The notes: generated by a model not told the origin, from the sequence alone. 64,000 bases of DNA from Kordia algicida OT-1 (GCF_000154725.1 NZ_DS544873.1:4499085-4563084), one strand, 5' to 3'; positions 51,696-61,487 are shown, counted from the first letter of the stretch. Numbers and translations: made by a program.

Positions 51696-51727
51696 TCCTT
51701 AAATTATACTATTTTTGTACAGATTTT

Positions 51728-51785
51728 TCGTGAAATTATTTCACGAGCAGCTTGTAAAACGAACAAATATAACTATTGTTTTACA
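51728..51785. promoter_or_regulatory. Two inverted repeats between M23 and alaS
   Basis: TCGTGAAATTATTTCACGA (51728-51746; 8-bp arms) and TGTAAAAC...GTTTTACA (51753-51785). They may be operators or hairpins of a long alaS leader. The rest of the 263-bp gap shows only A/T-rich DNA. Confidence 0.4.
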
Positions 51786-51958
51786 GTTTTTAGAAATTTT
51801 AGAGCAGGTTAAGATAATTTTAATAATCAAAAAAAGGTTATCTGGCGAATATTGTATAAAAATAAACGACACGAAATAGGCGTGCAAAATGTTATTATTT
51901 TATCAAATATAAAAATAACGAATAACAGGCGCCATTGAGTGAAAATATAAAATTACAC

Positions 51959-54571
51959 ATGAAATCTCAGGATATTAGAGCGAAGTTTTTAGAGTTTTTT
52001 AAATCTAAAACACATCAAATTGTACCTTCTGCGCCAATGGTGACAAAGAATGATCCTACTTTGATGTTTGTCAACTCTGGAATGGCACCTTTTAAAGAAT
52101 ATTTCTTAGGAAACGGAACGCCAAAAAGCAATCGTATTGCAGACACACAAAAATGTCTTCGTGTAAGCGGAAAGCACAATGACTTGGAAGAAGTTGGGTA
52201 CGACACCTATCATCATACCATGTTTGAAATGTTAGGAAATTGGAGTTTTGGAGATTACTTTAAAAAAGAAGCCATTACTTGGGCTTGGGAATTGCTTACG
52301 GAAGTGTACGGAATAGATAAAGACATTCTATACGTAACCGTTTTTGAAGGAAGTGATGAAGATGGACTGAAACTCGACCAAGAAGCATACGACTTGTGGA
52401 AAGAAATTGTTCCAGAAGAACGCATTTTGATGGGGAATAAAGCAGATAATTTCTGGGAAATGGGCGAACAAGGTCCGTGTGGTCCATGTTCGGAAATTCA
52501 CGTTGATATTCGTTCTGAGGAAGAAAAAGCAAAAATACCTGGTGCCGATTTGGTAAATATGGATCATCCGCAAGTAGTGGAAATTTGGAACTTAGTTTTT
52601 ATGCAATACAATCGTAAAGCAGATAAATCTCTAGAAAAATTACCGGCACAACATGTTGATACAGGAATGGGATTTGAGCGTTTGTGTATGGTATTGCAAG
52701 ACGTAAAATCGAACTATGATACAGATGTTTTTACACCACTTATCAGAGAAATAGAAACCATTACCAATGTAAAATATGGTACTAATGAAAAAGTAGATGT
52801 CGCTATTCGTGTGATTGCCGATCATGTACGTGCAGTTTCCTTCTCTATTGCAGACGGACAATTGCCAAGCAATAACACAAGAGGTTACGTAATTCGTCGA
52901 ATTTTACGTAGAGCGGTTCGTTACGGATTTACATTTTTAAACAAAAAAGAACCATTTATTTATCGTTTGGTAGATGTTTTGGACAATAAAATGGGGAAAG
53001 CATTTCCTGAACTCAAAGAGCAAAAGCAATTGATTCAGAATGTAATTAAAGAAGAAGAACAGTCGTTTTTACGAACTTTAGATCAAGGTTTGGTATTGCT
53101 CGATCGTGTCATAGAAAACGTAAATGGAAAAGTTGTTTCAGGAAAAAAAGTGTTTGAATTAAAAGATACGTACGGTTTTCCAGAAGATTTAACGGAATTG
53201 ATTTTGCGTGAACGCGGATTAACCTACAACGAGGAAGAATTTGATGCGGCACTCAAAATACAACAAGAAGGTGGACGAAAAGCAACTGCAATTCAAGCAG
53301 ATGATTGGGTGGTGTTACTCGAAGATGAAGAAGAAGAATTTGTAGGCTACGACTTGCTAGAAGTTGATGTAAGATTGACGCGCTATCGTAAAATTGAAAC
53401 CAAAAAAGAAGGCGTTCAATATCAATTGGTATTCAACATGACTCCATTTTACCCAGAAGGCGGTGGACAAGTTGGCGATAAAGGATATGTTGAAACTTCA
53501 AACGGAGATGTCATTTATGTGTTAGACACCAAAAAGGAAAACAATCTCATCATTCACATCACTAAAAATTTACCCAAAAAATTAAACGAACCGTTGCGTG
53601 CCGTTGTCGATAAAAAACAGCGTGAACGTACAGCGGCAAATCATACCGCAACACATTTACTGCATCAAGCATTACGCGAAATATTAGGAACGCATGTAGA
53701 ACAAAAAGGTTCTGCGGTACATTCTAAATATTTACGATTTGACTTTTCTCACTTTTCTAAATTAACCGTAGAAGAATTGCGTGACGTAGAAAACTTTGTG
53801 AATTCGCGAATAGAAGGAAAGCTTCCGCTTGAAGAAAAACGAAATCGCCCTGTAGAAGAAGCTCTCGCAGATGGAGCTTTAGCACTTTTTGGAGAAAAAT
53901 ATGGTGACACAGTGCGTTCGATCCGTTTTGGAAAATCGATTGAATTGTGTGGTGGAACGCACGTGCAGAATACCGCAGATATTTGGCACTTTAAAATCAA
54001 ATCTGAAGGCGCTGTTGCAGCAGGAATTCGTCGTATTGAAGCAATTACCTATGATGCAACCAAAGAGTTCTACTTTGAAAACAACCGCGCATATTACGAA
54101 ATAAAAGATGTATTAAACAATCCGAAAGATGCTGTAAAAGCTGTAACGGATTTAAAAGATGAAAATGCTAAATTGCGTAAGCAAATTGAAAATTTACTAA
54201 AAGATAAAGCGAAAAACCTAAAAGGTGAGCTTAAAAACGAATTGAAAGACATTAATGGCGTTCAGTTTCTAGCGAAGCAAGTAGATTTAGACCAAAACGG
54301 AATCAAAAACCTAGCATTTGAACTTGGTGGCGAAATCAAAAACTTATTTTTATTCTTCGCAACAGCGACAGAAAATAAAGTAATGTTAACTTGCTACATC
54401 TCAAAAGAATTGGTTTCCGAACGTGGTTTTGACGCAGGAAAAGTAGTAAGAGAATTAGGGAAACTAATTCACGGCGGCGGAGGCGGACAACCTTTCTTTG
54501 CAACAGCAGGAGGAAAAAATCCAGGTGGAATTCCAAAAGCTATCGAACGCGTAAAAGAATATGTAAAATAA
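51959..54571 (+). CDS. alaS: Alanine-tRNA ligase
   Basis: An 870-residue synthetase. ATG at 51959 ([20 protein letters not shown]) gives the family start; a TTG 8 codons earlier does not. Catalytic core with F-V-N-S-G-M-A-P-F and [15 protein letters not shown]; editing domain with H-T-A-T-H-L-L-H (zinc) and C-G-G-T-H; C-terminal domain ending G-G-G-G-Q-P. Charges tRNA-Ala and clears Ser/Gly. Confidence 0.97.
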   Translation: MKSQDIRAKFLEFFKSKTHQIVPSAPMVTKNDPTLMFVNSGMAPFKEYFLGNGTPKSNRIADTQKCLRVSGKHNDLEEVGYDTYHHTMFEMLGNWSFGDYFKKEAITWAWELLTEVYGIDKDILYVTVFEGSDEDGLKLDQEAYDLWKEIVPEERILMGNKADNFWEMGEQGPCGPCSEIHVDIRSEEEKAKIPGADLVNMDHPQVVEIWNLVFMQYNRKADKSLEKLPAQHVDTGMGFERLCMVLQDVKSNYDTDVFTPLIREIETITNVKYGTNEKVDVAIRVIADHVRAVSFSIADGQLPSNNTRGYVIRRILRRAVRYGFTFLNKKEPFIYRLVDVLDNKMGKAFPELKEQKQLIQNVIKEEEQSFLRTLDQGLVLLDRVIENVNGKVVSGKKVFELKDTYGFPEDLTELILRERGLTYNEEEFDAALKIQQEGGRKATAIQADDWVVLLEDEEEEFVGYDLLEVDVRLTRYRKIETKKEGVQYQLVFNMTPFYPEGGGQVGDKGYVETSNGDVIYVLDTKKENNLIIHITKNLPKKLNEPLRAVVDKKQRERTAANHTATHLLHQALREILGTHVEQKGSAVHSKYLRFDFSHFSKLTVEELRDVENFVNSRIEGKLPLEEKRNRPVEEALADGALALFGEKYGDTVRSIRFGKSIELCGGTHVQNTADIWHFKIKSEGAVAAGIRRIEAITYDATKEFYFENNRAYYEIKDVLNNPKDAVKAVTDLKDENAKLRKQIENLLKDKAKNLKGELKNELKDINGVQFLAKQVDLDQNGIKNLAFELGGEIKNLFLFFATATENKVMLTCYISKELVSERGFDAGKVVRELGKLIHGGGGGQPFFATAGGKNPGGIPKAIERVKEYVK

Positions 54572-54605
54572 TTAAATAGTAAGTAATAATCCTTATAATA
54601 GCCAA

Positions 54606-55004
54606 ATGAAAAAAGCAGTATTAATAGCAGTAGCATTGTTGTTTGCCTTACCAATGTTTGCTCAAAAAGAAACAAAAAAAGAAGACAAAAAAGAAGACGT
54701 ATACGTTTGGTGTGTCATGCCAAATAAAAAAGGAGAATGGTTAAAACTAACGCCTCCAACACCAAAAGTAGTTTCAGATTTTCAAGAAAAATTGATCTAT
54801 CTTAAACTTTTAAACGAGTATGACATTGTTGAAAAAGGAAAACTAGACAGAGCAACAAGTGATGCCATTTTAAAAATGGAAGCACGAAAAGGTGTTACCT
54901 ACGAAAGCAAAGAATTGGTAGGATTTACGCAAGGAATGAAAAACAGATTGCTTGTCATGTACGCAAAAGCAATAAGAGCTGAAAAAGCAAAGAAAAAGCA
55001 ATAA
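54606..55004 (+). CDS. Secreted peptidoglycan-binding-like protein
   Basis: A 132-residue protein with a signal peptide (cut near M-F-A-Q, residue 20), a Lys/Glu linker (21-30) and a domain whose D-F-Q-E-K-L-I-Y-L-K-L-L-N-E-Y...G-K-L-D-R-A-T-S-D-A-I-L-K-M-E pattern looks like PG_binding_1. A basic tail A-E-K-A-K-K-K-Q. Probably binds cell wall. 4 bp before the GSCFA gene. Confidence 0.65.
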   Translation: MKKAVLIAVALLFALPMFAQKETKKEDKKEDVYVWCVMPNKKGEWLKLTPPTPKVVSDFQEKLIYLKLLNEYDIVEKGKLDRATSDAILKMEARKGVTYESKELVGFTQGMKNRLLVMYAKAIRAEKAKKKQ

Positions 55005-55008
55005 CTGC

Positions 55009-55959
55009 ATGATTTTACAGACCAACATTCCTTTTGCAAAGGAAGCATATAACCCAATAACTTACGACTCAAAAGTAGGTTTATTGGGTTCTTGTTTTTC
55101 GGAACACATGAGCGGAAAGTTGGCGTATTATAAATTTAAAATCTTTCAAAATCCGTTTGGAATATTATTTCATCCAAAAGCGATTGAAAATCTCCTACTC
55201 AAAGCAATCAATCAAAATACGTATACCGAAGCTGATATTTTTTATGCAAACGAACGTTGGCACTGTTTTGAAGCACATTCTGAGTTGAGTCACGCGGATA
55301 AAAATGTGTTACTAGAAAATTTAAATTTCGCTGTGGCGGAAACGTACATGTTTCTAAGAGATGCTTCACACGTAATTATTACCTTAGGAACAGCTTGGAC
55401 GTACCGACATATTGAAACCGATACTATTGTTGCCAACTGCCATAAAGTACCGCAGAAGCAATTTTTAAAAGAAATCTTATCGGTTGATGAAGTTGCGGCA
55501 AGTATAGAAAATACGGTTGCTTTACTCAAAAGTATCAATCCAAAAATTACAACTCTGTTTACAGTTTCACCTGTGCGACATGTAAAAGATGGTTTTGTAG
55601 AAAATCAACAAAGCAAAGCGCATTTATTGGCAGGAATTCATCAAATCGTATCCAAACGCCATCAAATACATTACTTTCCTTCGTATGAATTGATGATGGA
55701 CGAATTACGCGATTATCGTTTTTACGCAGACGACATGATACACCCAAATTTATTAGCCATACATTACATTTGGGAAAAATTTCAGCTCGCTTGGATTTCT
55801 CACGAAAGTGAACAAACGATGACTGCTGTTGAAAACATTCAAAAAGGATTGGCGCACAAACCATTCAATCCTAAATCGGAACAGCATCAAAGATTTTTAG
55901 CAAATCTTCAAGCTAAAATACAAGAACTACAAACGCAATTTCCAGAAATAAAATTTTAA
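55009..55959 (+). CDS. GSCFA domain protein
   Basis: A 316-residue protein starting with the family's name motif G-S-C-F-S-E-H-M (about 27-34) and continuing with T-L-G-T-A-W-T-Y and S-P-V-R-H. The GSCFA family belongs to the SGNH/GDSL hydrolase fold; substrate unknown, possibly cell wall or surface sugar esters. No signal peptide. Near-overlap with the wall-binding gene suggests joint function. Confidence 0.9.
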   Translation: MILQTNIPFAKEAYNPITYDSKVGLLGSCFSEHMSGKLAYYKFKIFQNPFGILFHPKAIENLLLKAINQNTYTEADIFYANERWHCFEAHSELSHADKNVLLENLNFAVAETYMFLRDASHVIITLGTAWTYRHIETDTIVANCHKVPQKQFLKEILSVDEVAASIENTVALLKSINPKITTLFTVSPVRHVKDGFVENQQSKAHLLAGIHQIVSKRHQIHYFPSYELMMDELRDYRFYADDMIHPNLLAIHYIWEKFQLAWISHESEQTMTAVENIQKGLAHKPFNPKSEQHQRFLANLQAKIQELQTQFPEIKF

Positions 55960-56030
55960 GCGTGTAGCATAAAAAGTGTAACTTTTAAGTTTAAATTTAC
56001 ACAAATACAGGTACTTAAAAAACGATATCT

Positions 56031-56228
56031 ATGAAAGTAAAACACATCATTGCACTATTTCTACTAGGAATTTTTATGACCATTATTGGTGCTTTATTCA
56101 AAATACAACATTGGCCGTATGGATCTATGATTTTAACCGTTGGCTCATTTACAGAAGGTTTGGCAATTCTGCTTGGCATCTGGAAGTTACTCTCAACTAA
56201 AAAATTTAAAGATTTTTTGAATAGTTAA
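56031..56228 (+). CDS. GldL-like mini membrane protein
   Basis: A 65-residue protein with two membrane helices. The sequence I-G-A-L-F-K-I-Q-H-W-P-x-x-S-M-I-L-x-V-G-x-x-T-E-G closely follows the N-terminal membrane part of GldL, the proton-driven T9SS motor, and keeps the key Glu (E42). It lacks the cytosolic GldL tail. Its 3' end overlaps the hydroxylase stop by 4 bp, convergent. Confidence 0.7.
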   Translation: MKVKHIIALFLLGIFMTIIGALFKIQHWPYGSMILTVGSFTEGLAILLGIWKLLSTKKFKDFLNS

Positions 56229-57967
56229 TGCTTCACCAAATCAATTCCATCCTGAATTAAATGTGCAATTTCTTGTCGTTCAGTTTGGATGGTTTGTAAA
56301 TGTTGTAAAATTTGCTCCTGTAAATCAGGCTGATTTCTGGTCAATTCAAACAACTCTACCAACAATAGCCAATCTTTTGGATGCTGACTTTTCAGTGTTT
56401 CAAAAATAGTTTCTAAAGAAATTGAAGCATCTTTTTGGGTTCTAAACTCGCGAACTTTTGCATACAAGGCTTCCAAATCTTCATCGGCTTTAGACTTTTC
56501 AACTTTTACCGTCAATGTTTCCGATTTAAAATGCATCGTATCAAACGAATTATAATCGGCAGCGCCAGCATAGGCTGAAACAATCTTTTTCCCTAAAGCC
56601 AAATCAAACGTACCATATTCTGGTTTAAACAACACGCGATCTTTGTAGGTTACGGTACAATCAGTAAACTGAATTAAAATCAGCTTCCCAAAAATATTAC
56701 GAATTCCTGTTACATTCAATCCTTCTACTTTAATGCCACTTTCATATTCAAAGGCAATCCGTTCGCCATCATAAAAATTATAGGCTTTCAAATCGCGCGG
56801 ACTCATATCTTCAATCGCTAAATTAATGCCTTTCAATTTGCCTAACGGCGAACTAAACCCATGTGGATGCATCGTTACACCATGACCAATCAACTCTTTC
56901 TCCCGATTCGATAGCGCAGTTGGTCCTTCCGTTCTAAAAAACACAACTTCATTATCTTCATTTGTAATCATTTCTGTAAAAACGCCAGAAACTTGCAAAC
57001 CTGTACTGAGTTCAATCGTTCCAATCTTTTTAGATTCAATCAGCTTTCGCAAACCTCTAAATCCGCCTTTTCGCAATGCCATTGTAGAGGCAAATTCCTC
57101 TAACACTTGCATCAAATATGAAAAATCGGGTGTTACGTACAATTGTGGTTGCGGTTTGGTAATATCAAACTCTTGATACGCAGCATCAACAGAATACGGG
57201 AGTTTTTTCACTTCGTCTGTCATACACCATTTGCTTTCGCCAATAGAAGACAGTAAACCTGCGCCATAAATCTTTGGGTTTTCTACAGTGCCAATCAAGC
57301 CATATTCAACGGTCCACCAGTGTAAATTTCGAATCATTGCCATCTCAGACAATTCTACTTTCTTTGCTTGCAACTTATTCACACGAATTTCGGCAGCTTC
57401 AATCTCAGCCTCGCTACTTCCAGGCGCTTCTTTCACAATAGAAAGTTTGCGTACGGCTTCGTACATATCATTGTCGTGTGCGGACAAAATAGCTTTGGCA
57501 CCAATCTCTCCAAAACGGCGTAAATACTCTGCATAATCAGGATTAGCAATAATGGGCGCATGTCCTGCGGCTTCATGAATAATATCGGGAGCTGGCGTAT
57601 ATGAAATATGTTCCAACTGACGAATATCGCTGGCAATGACCAAAACTTTATAAGCTTGAAACTCCATAAAAGCATTCGGTGGAATAAATCCGTCCACGGC
57701 AACAGCAGCCCAACCAATCTCTTTTAGAATGCGGTTCATGCCGTACATGCTCGGAATATTATCAATAGAAATTCCTGTCTTTTGCAGACCATTTAAATAA
57801 GAATTATGTGCCACCGTACTCAAATATGAAACACTTTTACGCATCACATAACGCCAAACAGCTTGATTAATAGCAGTGTAATCGTCGTAATTCTGTGGTT
57901 TTATATATTGTTGTAAATGTGGAGGAAGTCTGTCCAACAACGGATTTGTCTCAATATTCTCGTTCAT
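56225..57967 (-). CDS. Aromatic amino acid hydroxylase, long form
   Basis: A 580-residue enzyme (ATG 57967; an ATG five codons earlier also fits). The catalytic domain has D-I-I-H131-E-A-A-G-H136-A-P and further W-W-T-V-E-Y-G-L-I-G, supplying iron His, His and Glu. It likely turns phenylalanine to tyrosine with pterin and O2. Typical bacterial enzymes have about 260-300 residues; here about 280 extra C-terminal residues (from about 300) are unfamiliar. Next to a TetR gene and the paa cluster, so aromatic breakdown. Confidence 0.9.
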   Translation of the reverse strand: MNENIETNPLLDRLPPHLQQYIKPQNYDDYTAINQAVWRYVMRKSVSYLSTVAHNSYLNGLQKTGISIDNIPSMYGMNRILKEIGWAAVAVDGFIPPNAFMEFQAYKVLVIASDIRQLEHISYTPAPDIIHEAAGHAPIIANPDYAEYLRRFGEIGAKAILSAHDNDMYEAVRKLSIVKEAPGSSEAEIEAAEIRVNKLQAKKVELSEMAMIRNLHWWTVEYGLIGTVENPKIYGAGLLSSIGESKWCMTDEVKKLPYSVDAAYQEFDITKPQPQLYVTPDFSYLMQVLEEFASTMALRKGGFRGLRKLIESKKIGTIELSTGLQVSGVFTEMITNEDNEVVFFRTEGPTALSNREKELIGHGVTMHPHGFSSPLGKLKGINLAIEDMSPRDLKAYNFYDGERIAFEYESGIKVEGLNVTGIRNIFGKLILIQFTDCTVTYKDRVLFKPEYGTFDLALGKKIVSAYAGAADYNSFDTMHFKSETLTVKVEKSKADEDLEALYAKVREFRTQKDASISLETIFETLKSQHPKDWLLLVELFELTRNQPDLQEQILQHLQTIQTERQEIAHLIQDGIDLVKH

Positions 57968-58078
57968 CTGGCAAATTTTCACAAAGCTATTAAAACATAA
58001 AATAGCAACGCAATAAAATGTAAAAATTCAACGTATTTCATAAAATATGTATCTTCACAAACTCATAAGGGCAACATC

Positions 58079-58654
58079 ATGGCACAAAAACCTGAAACTC
58101 GCAAAGAAGAAATTGTACGTACTGCAGAAATGCTTTTCAAAAAAAAAGGATATAGTGCGGTAACAATGCGCGACATTGCTCAGGCAATGGGAATTAAAGC
58201 GGCAAGTTTGTACAATCACATTCAATCCAAACAACAAATTCTTTCCGAAATTATCATCAAAATTGGAGAGGATTTCACCGAAGGAATGGCAGAAATTGTG
58301 GCTGCAGAACTTACCAGCATTCAAAAATTAGAAAAAATTATCGGTTTACATGTTAAAATTACCATGAAAAACCCTTCCAGAATGGCAACAATGAATAACG
58401 ATTGGATGCATCTAGAAGAAAAAATAGACTACTATTTGCAGTTGCGAAGAAACTACGAAGAAAGCTTCCGCCAAATCTTAAAAGAAGGTATTGAAAAACA
58501 GGAATTAAAAGCTGTAAACCCAGAAATCATCTTATTTTCCATACTTTCCACATTGCGTTCACTCTATCTGTGGATTCCAAAAAAAGAAGACATAAATCAA
58601 GAAGATTTACTTCAAACGCTGAGCAAAGTATTGCTCAAAGGAATTGTAAAATAA
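58079..58654 (+). CDS. TetR/AcrR regulator, likely of the paa genes
   Basis: A 191-residue regulator. HTH (about 10-55): IVRTAEMLFKKKGYSAVTMRDIAQAMGIKAASLYNHIQSKQQIL. The rest is the ligand domain. A perfect 20-bp palindrome over the paaE promoter, 360 bp on, is its probable operator. Named PaaR in some bacteria; here inferred from position only. Confidence 0.9.
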   Translation: MAQKPETRKEEIVRTAEMLFKKKGYSAVTMRDIAQAMGIKAASLYNHIQSKQQILSEIIIKIGEDFTEGMAEIVAAELTSIQKLEKIIGLHVKITMKNPSRMATMNNDWMHLEEKIDYYLQLRRNYEESFRQILKEGIEKQELKAVNPEIILFSILSTLRSLYLWIPKKEDINQEDLLQTLSKVLLKGIVK

Positions 58655-58722
58655 AATAAACATTACAATTTAACATCCGAAAAAATAGTGAGAAACCATA
58701 ATTTAACAAGCGTAATCTTACT

Positions 58723-58730
58723 TATATTTG
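58723..58730 (+). promoter_or_regulatory. -7 box for the second RiPP precursor
   Basis: TATATTTG (consensus TAnnTTTG), 28 bp before the RiPP start codon, so the small gene has its own promoter. Confidence 0.55.
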
Positions 58731-58758
58731 TCCAATATAATTTTTTAAATCTACCATA

Positions 58759-58914
58759 ATGAAGAGAAAGCCTACCAGAGATTTGAGATTTAAAAAAAAT
58801 ATAGTCTCAAATCTAAATGAAGTAAAAGCGGGTGGACCGCCACCACCACCAGGAAGCAATTCCTGTGTGCAAGAGCAAACATGTGTAACGTGTAAAGACC
58901 TAGCATGTAATTGA
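58759..58914 (+). CDS. RiPP precursor peptide with poly-Pro core
   Basis: A 51-residue peptide too short for usual gene finders. Leader 1-26 ends Gly25-Gly26 and has L-R-F-x-K-x-x-V-S like the peptide at 17. The core starts with five prolines (27-31), then G-S-N-S-C and Cys at 36, 42, 45 and 50. It has its own promoter box and a terminator 24 bp past the stop. No modification gene nearby. Inferred: secreted modified peptide, or a GG-leader microcin-like product. Confidence 0.7.
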   Translation: MKRKPTRDLRFKKNIVSNLNEVKAGGPPPPPGSNSCVQEQTCVTCKDLACN

Positions 58915-58938
58915 GTGAAATAATCACTGTCAAATATC

Positions 58939-58967
58939 AAAAAGAGCGCAATTTGCGCTCTTTTTTT
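58939..58967 (+). terminator. Rho-independent terminator
   Basis: AAAGAGCGCAAATT-type stem (AAGAGCGCA / TGCGCTCTT, ATTT loop) with T7 after the RiPP gene. Confidence 0.85.
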
Positions 58968-59008
58968 ATATGTAAACAGTTGACTGATAATATTTAACAA
59001 AAAATTAG

Positions 59009-59039
59009 TTGTAAGTCAAACTAACAATTGTTAGTTTTG
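59009..59039 (+). promoter_or_regulatory. paaE promoter with 20-bp palindromic operator
   Basis: -33 TTG (59009-59011), 20-nt spacer, -7 box TAGTTTTG (59032-59039). The perfect palindrome AAACTAACAATTGTTAGTTT (59018-59037) fills the spacer and covers most of the -7 box, so a bound repressor would block it. Confidence 0.7.
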
Positions 59040-59060
59040 TAAAAACAACTAAAAAATTAC

Positions 59061-60134
59061 ATGGCAAAGTTTCATGAAATCGAAGTCGCTGAAGTATACA
59101 AAGAAACTTCAGATTGTACAGTTATCACATTCAACATTCCTGAAAATCTTCAGGAAGAATTCAAATACATACAAGGGCAATATCTTACATTACGAAAAAT
59201 AATTAATGGTGAAGATATTCGCCGATCATATTCGCTATGTTCAAGTCCTGTAGACAACCAATGGAAAGTCGCCGTAAAGCAAATTCCAGGCGGCATATTT
59301 TCAACCTACGCAAATGCAGAACTCAAAGCAGGAGACAAATTGGAGCTTATGGTGCCGCAAGGTCGTTTTTATGTAGAAGTGGATCCAAACGGCAAGAAAA
59401 ACTATATTGCTTTTGCCGCAGGAAGTGGAATCACACCAATGCTTTCCATCATCAAAACACATTTAGAGCTAGAACCAAAAAGTACATTCAAACTCTTTTA
59501 CTTGAATCGCACGGTAAAATCTATTATCTTTAAAGAGGAGATAGAACAATTGAAAAACAAATACTTACAGCGTTTCAATATCTTCTATTTCTTGACAAAA
59601 GAACAACGTGACATTGAATTTTTAAATGGACGTTTTACTCCAGAAAAAATTCAAACACTCACAAAAACGTTTATTGATATAAACGATACGGCAGACTGTT
59701 TTATTTGTGGACCTGAAGAAATGATTTTTCTCATCAGAGACGAACTCGAAGCCGCAGGATTACCAAAAGAAAACATTCACTACGAATTGTTTTTCTCAGG
59801 TGATAACAAAGCATCAAGTACACAAATTGCCGAAATATTAGAACAAAAAGTAGACGGAACAGACGTAACCATTGTCGATGGAGGAAAAGAATTTCACTTC
59901 ATCATGGAAGACGAATATGATAACATTCTCGATGGCGCATTAGCCGCAGGAGCCGATTTGCCATTTGCTTGTAAAGGTGGCGTTTGTAGCACGTGCAAAT
60001 GCAGAGTCATAGAAGGTTCTGTAGAAATGAAAATCAACTATGCATTAGTTGAAGAAGAACTCGCGAGCGGATTAGTACTGTCATGTCAAGCCGTTCCAAC
60101 CACAGAAAAAGTCGTGGTAGACTTTGATGTGTAG
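59061..60134 (+). CDS. paaE: Phenylacetyl-CoA epoxidase reductase PaaE
   Basis: A 357-residue reductase passing electrons from NAD(P)H to the PaaAC oxygenase. FAD domain with R-R-S-Y-S-L-C-S-S (about 55-63), NAD domain with A-A-G-S-G-I-T-P-M (about 118-126), C-terminal 2Fe-2S ferredoxin domain with C-K-G-G-V-C-S-T-C (about 304-312) and a fourth Cys near 345. First gene of the paa set here, with its own promoter. Confidence 0.95.
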   Translation: MAKFHEIEVAEVYKETSDCTVITFNIPENLQEEFKYIQGQYLTLRKIINGEDIRRSYSLCSSPVDNQWKVAVKQIPGGIFSTYANAELKAGDKLELMVPQGRFYVEVDPNGKKNYIAFAAGSGITPMLSIIKTHLELEPKSTFKLFYLNRTVKSIIFKEEIEQLKNKYLQRFNIFYFLTKEQRDIEFLNGRFTPEKIQTLTKTFIDINDTADCFICGPEEMIFLIRDELEAAGLPKENIHYELFFSGDNKASSTQIAEILEQKVDGTDVTIVDGGKEFHFIMEDEYDNILDGALAAGADLPFACKGGVCSTCKCRVIEGSVEMKINYALVEEELASGLVLSCQAVPTTEKVVVDFDV

Positions 60135-60143
60135 AAATATTTT

Positions 60144-60171
60144 GGGCGTTACCCAAGGGTCAGGCTTTCGC
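60144..60171. repeat. Dispersed repeat GGGCGTTACCC... element
   Basis: GGGCGTTACCCAAGGGTCAG then GCTTTCGC, a stereotyped element widespread in Flavobacteriia, 9 bp past the paaE stop. Confidence 0.7.
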
Positions 60172-60201
60172 AACTCGCTCTCACAACTCTGAAAATAATG
60201 A

Positions 60202-60230
60202 GCTCACTGAGCGGAGTCGAAGTGAGGAGC
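60202..60230. repeat. REP-like palindrome
   Basis: GCTCACTGAGCGGAGTCGAA then GTGAGGAGC; arms CTCACT / AGTGAG. Between paaE and paaA. Confidence 0.75.
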
Positions 60231-60262
60231 TTAAACAAATTGCTCAATCCCTAACGCAGAAC

Positions 60263-60280
60263 TTCCCGAGAAATCGGGAA
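60263..60280. repeat. TTCCCGA hairpin
   Basis: TTCCCGA-GAAA-TCGGGAA, a 7-bp stem with a GAAA loop; a partial second right arm (ATCGGGAA) lies at 60290. A run of GAAAAA units follows to 60330. Confidence 0.65.
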
Positions 60281-60342
60281 TCTAAAGAAATCGGGAACTT
60301 AACAAAAAAAGAAAAAGAAAAAGAAAAAGTAATCCAAAATGT

Positions 60343-60366
60343 TATATCGAGCGCAGTCGAGATATA
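60343..60366. repeat. REP-like palindrome
   Basis: TATATCGAGCGCAGTCGAGA and TATA; arms TATATC / GATATA, 35 bp before paaA. Confidence 0.7.
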
Positions 60367-60401
60367 CTTCAGATTACAAATGCAATTAAAAATTCATAAC
60401 T

Positions 60402-61388
60402 ATGAGTGAAGCACAATTAAAAAATACTGGAACCGAACGTAGTCGAAGTTTAGAAGAAATTTTTGAACAACGCATCGCAAACGACGAAAAAATAGAACCA
60501 AAAGATTGGATGCCTGAAAAATACAGGAAAACACACATTCGTCAAATATCACAGCACGCACACTCTGAAATCGTTGGAATGTTACCAGAAGGAAACTGGA
60601 TTACCAGAGCACCTTCATTACGTAGAAAAGTAGCATTACTAGCCAAAGTACAAGACGAAGCTGGTCACGGATTATACCTTTACAGCGCATGTGAAACCTT
60701 AGGAATCTCTCGCGATGAATTGTATGACCAATTACACTCTGGAAAAGCAAAATACTCAAGTATTTTCAACTATCCAACGGTAACTTGGGCAGACATGGGT
60801 GCTATTGGTTGGTTGGTAGATGGCGCAGCAATCATCAACCAAGTACCATTATGTAACACTTCGTACGGACCGTATGCAAGAGCGATGATTCGTGTATGTA
60901 AAGAAGAAAGCTTTCACCAACGACAAGGATTCGAAATTATGATGTCACTTTGTAACGGAACGGAAGTACAAAAACAAATGGCGCAAGATGCATTAAACCG
61001 TTGGTGGTGGCCATCACTCATGATGCTAGGTCCAACAGACTCAGAATCTGTACACACAGAACAGTCTATGAAATGGAAACTAAAACGTAAAACCAACGAC
61101 GAATTACGTCAGCAGTTTATCGATCAAACAGTTCCACAAGCAGATATCTTAGGACTTACCATTCCAGATCCAGACTTAAAATGGAATGAAGAAACAGGTC
61201 ATTACGACTTTGGAGAAATTGATTGGGAAGAATTTTGGCAAGTTGTCAAAGGTCACGGACCATGTAACAAAGAACGTATGAATGCACGAGTTGGAGCATG
61301 GGAACGCGGAACGTGGGTTCGTGATGCAGCAATGGCATACGCCGAAAAGCAACAGGATAAAAAAGTAAATTCAGCGAAAGCGGTTTAA
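60402..61388 (+). CDS. paaA: Phenylacetyl-CoA epoxidase catalytic subunit PaaA
   Basis: A 328-residue di-iron oxygenase subunit. Iron ligand motifs on helices: D-E-A-G-H (about 86-90) and E-E-S-F-H-x-R-Q (about 167-174). Adds oxygen across the ring of phenylacetyl-CoA. Works with PaaC and the reductase PaaE. Length and motifs complete. Confidence 0.97.
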   Translation: MSEAQLKNTGTERSRSLEEIFEQRIANDEKIEPKDWMPEKYRKTHIRQISQHAHSEIVGMLPEGNWITRAPSLRRKVALLAKVQDEAGHGLYLYSACETLGISRDELYDQLHSGKAKYSSIFNYPTVTWADMGAIGWLVDGAAIINQVPLCNTSYGPYARAMIRVCKEESFHQRQGFEIMMSLCNGTEVQKQMAQDALNRWWWPSLMMLGPTDSESVHTEQSMKWKLKRKTNDELRQQFIDQTVPQADILGLTIPDPDLKWNEETGHYDFGEIDWEEFWQVVKGHGPCNKERMNARVGAWERGTWVRDAAMAYAEKQQDKKVNSAKAV

Positions 61389-61401
61389 CAATAATAAAAT
61401 C

Positions 61402-61428
61402 TGTCATGTCGAGCGCAGTCGAGACACA
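61402..61428. repeat. REP-like palindrome
   Basis: TGTCATGTCGAGCGCAGTCG and AGACACA between paaA and paaB; same core as 60343. Confidence 0.7.
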
Positions 61429-61465
61429 AACAGATGTTAAAAATTTGAATACTAACTAAAAGTTA

Positions 61466-61479
61466 CCCACTTTCGTGGG
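61466..61479 (+). promoter_or_regulatory. Start-proximal hairpin of paaB
   Basis: CCCAC-TTTC-GTGGG ends 8 nt before the ATG, followed by CAATAAAT. Where a ribosome site would stand there is this hairpin; compare paaC. Confidence 0.55.
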
Positions 61480-61487
61480 CAATAAAT

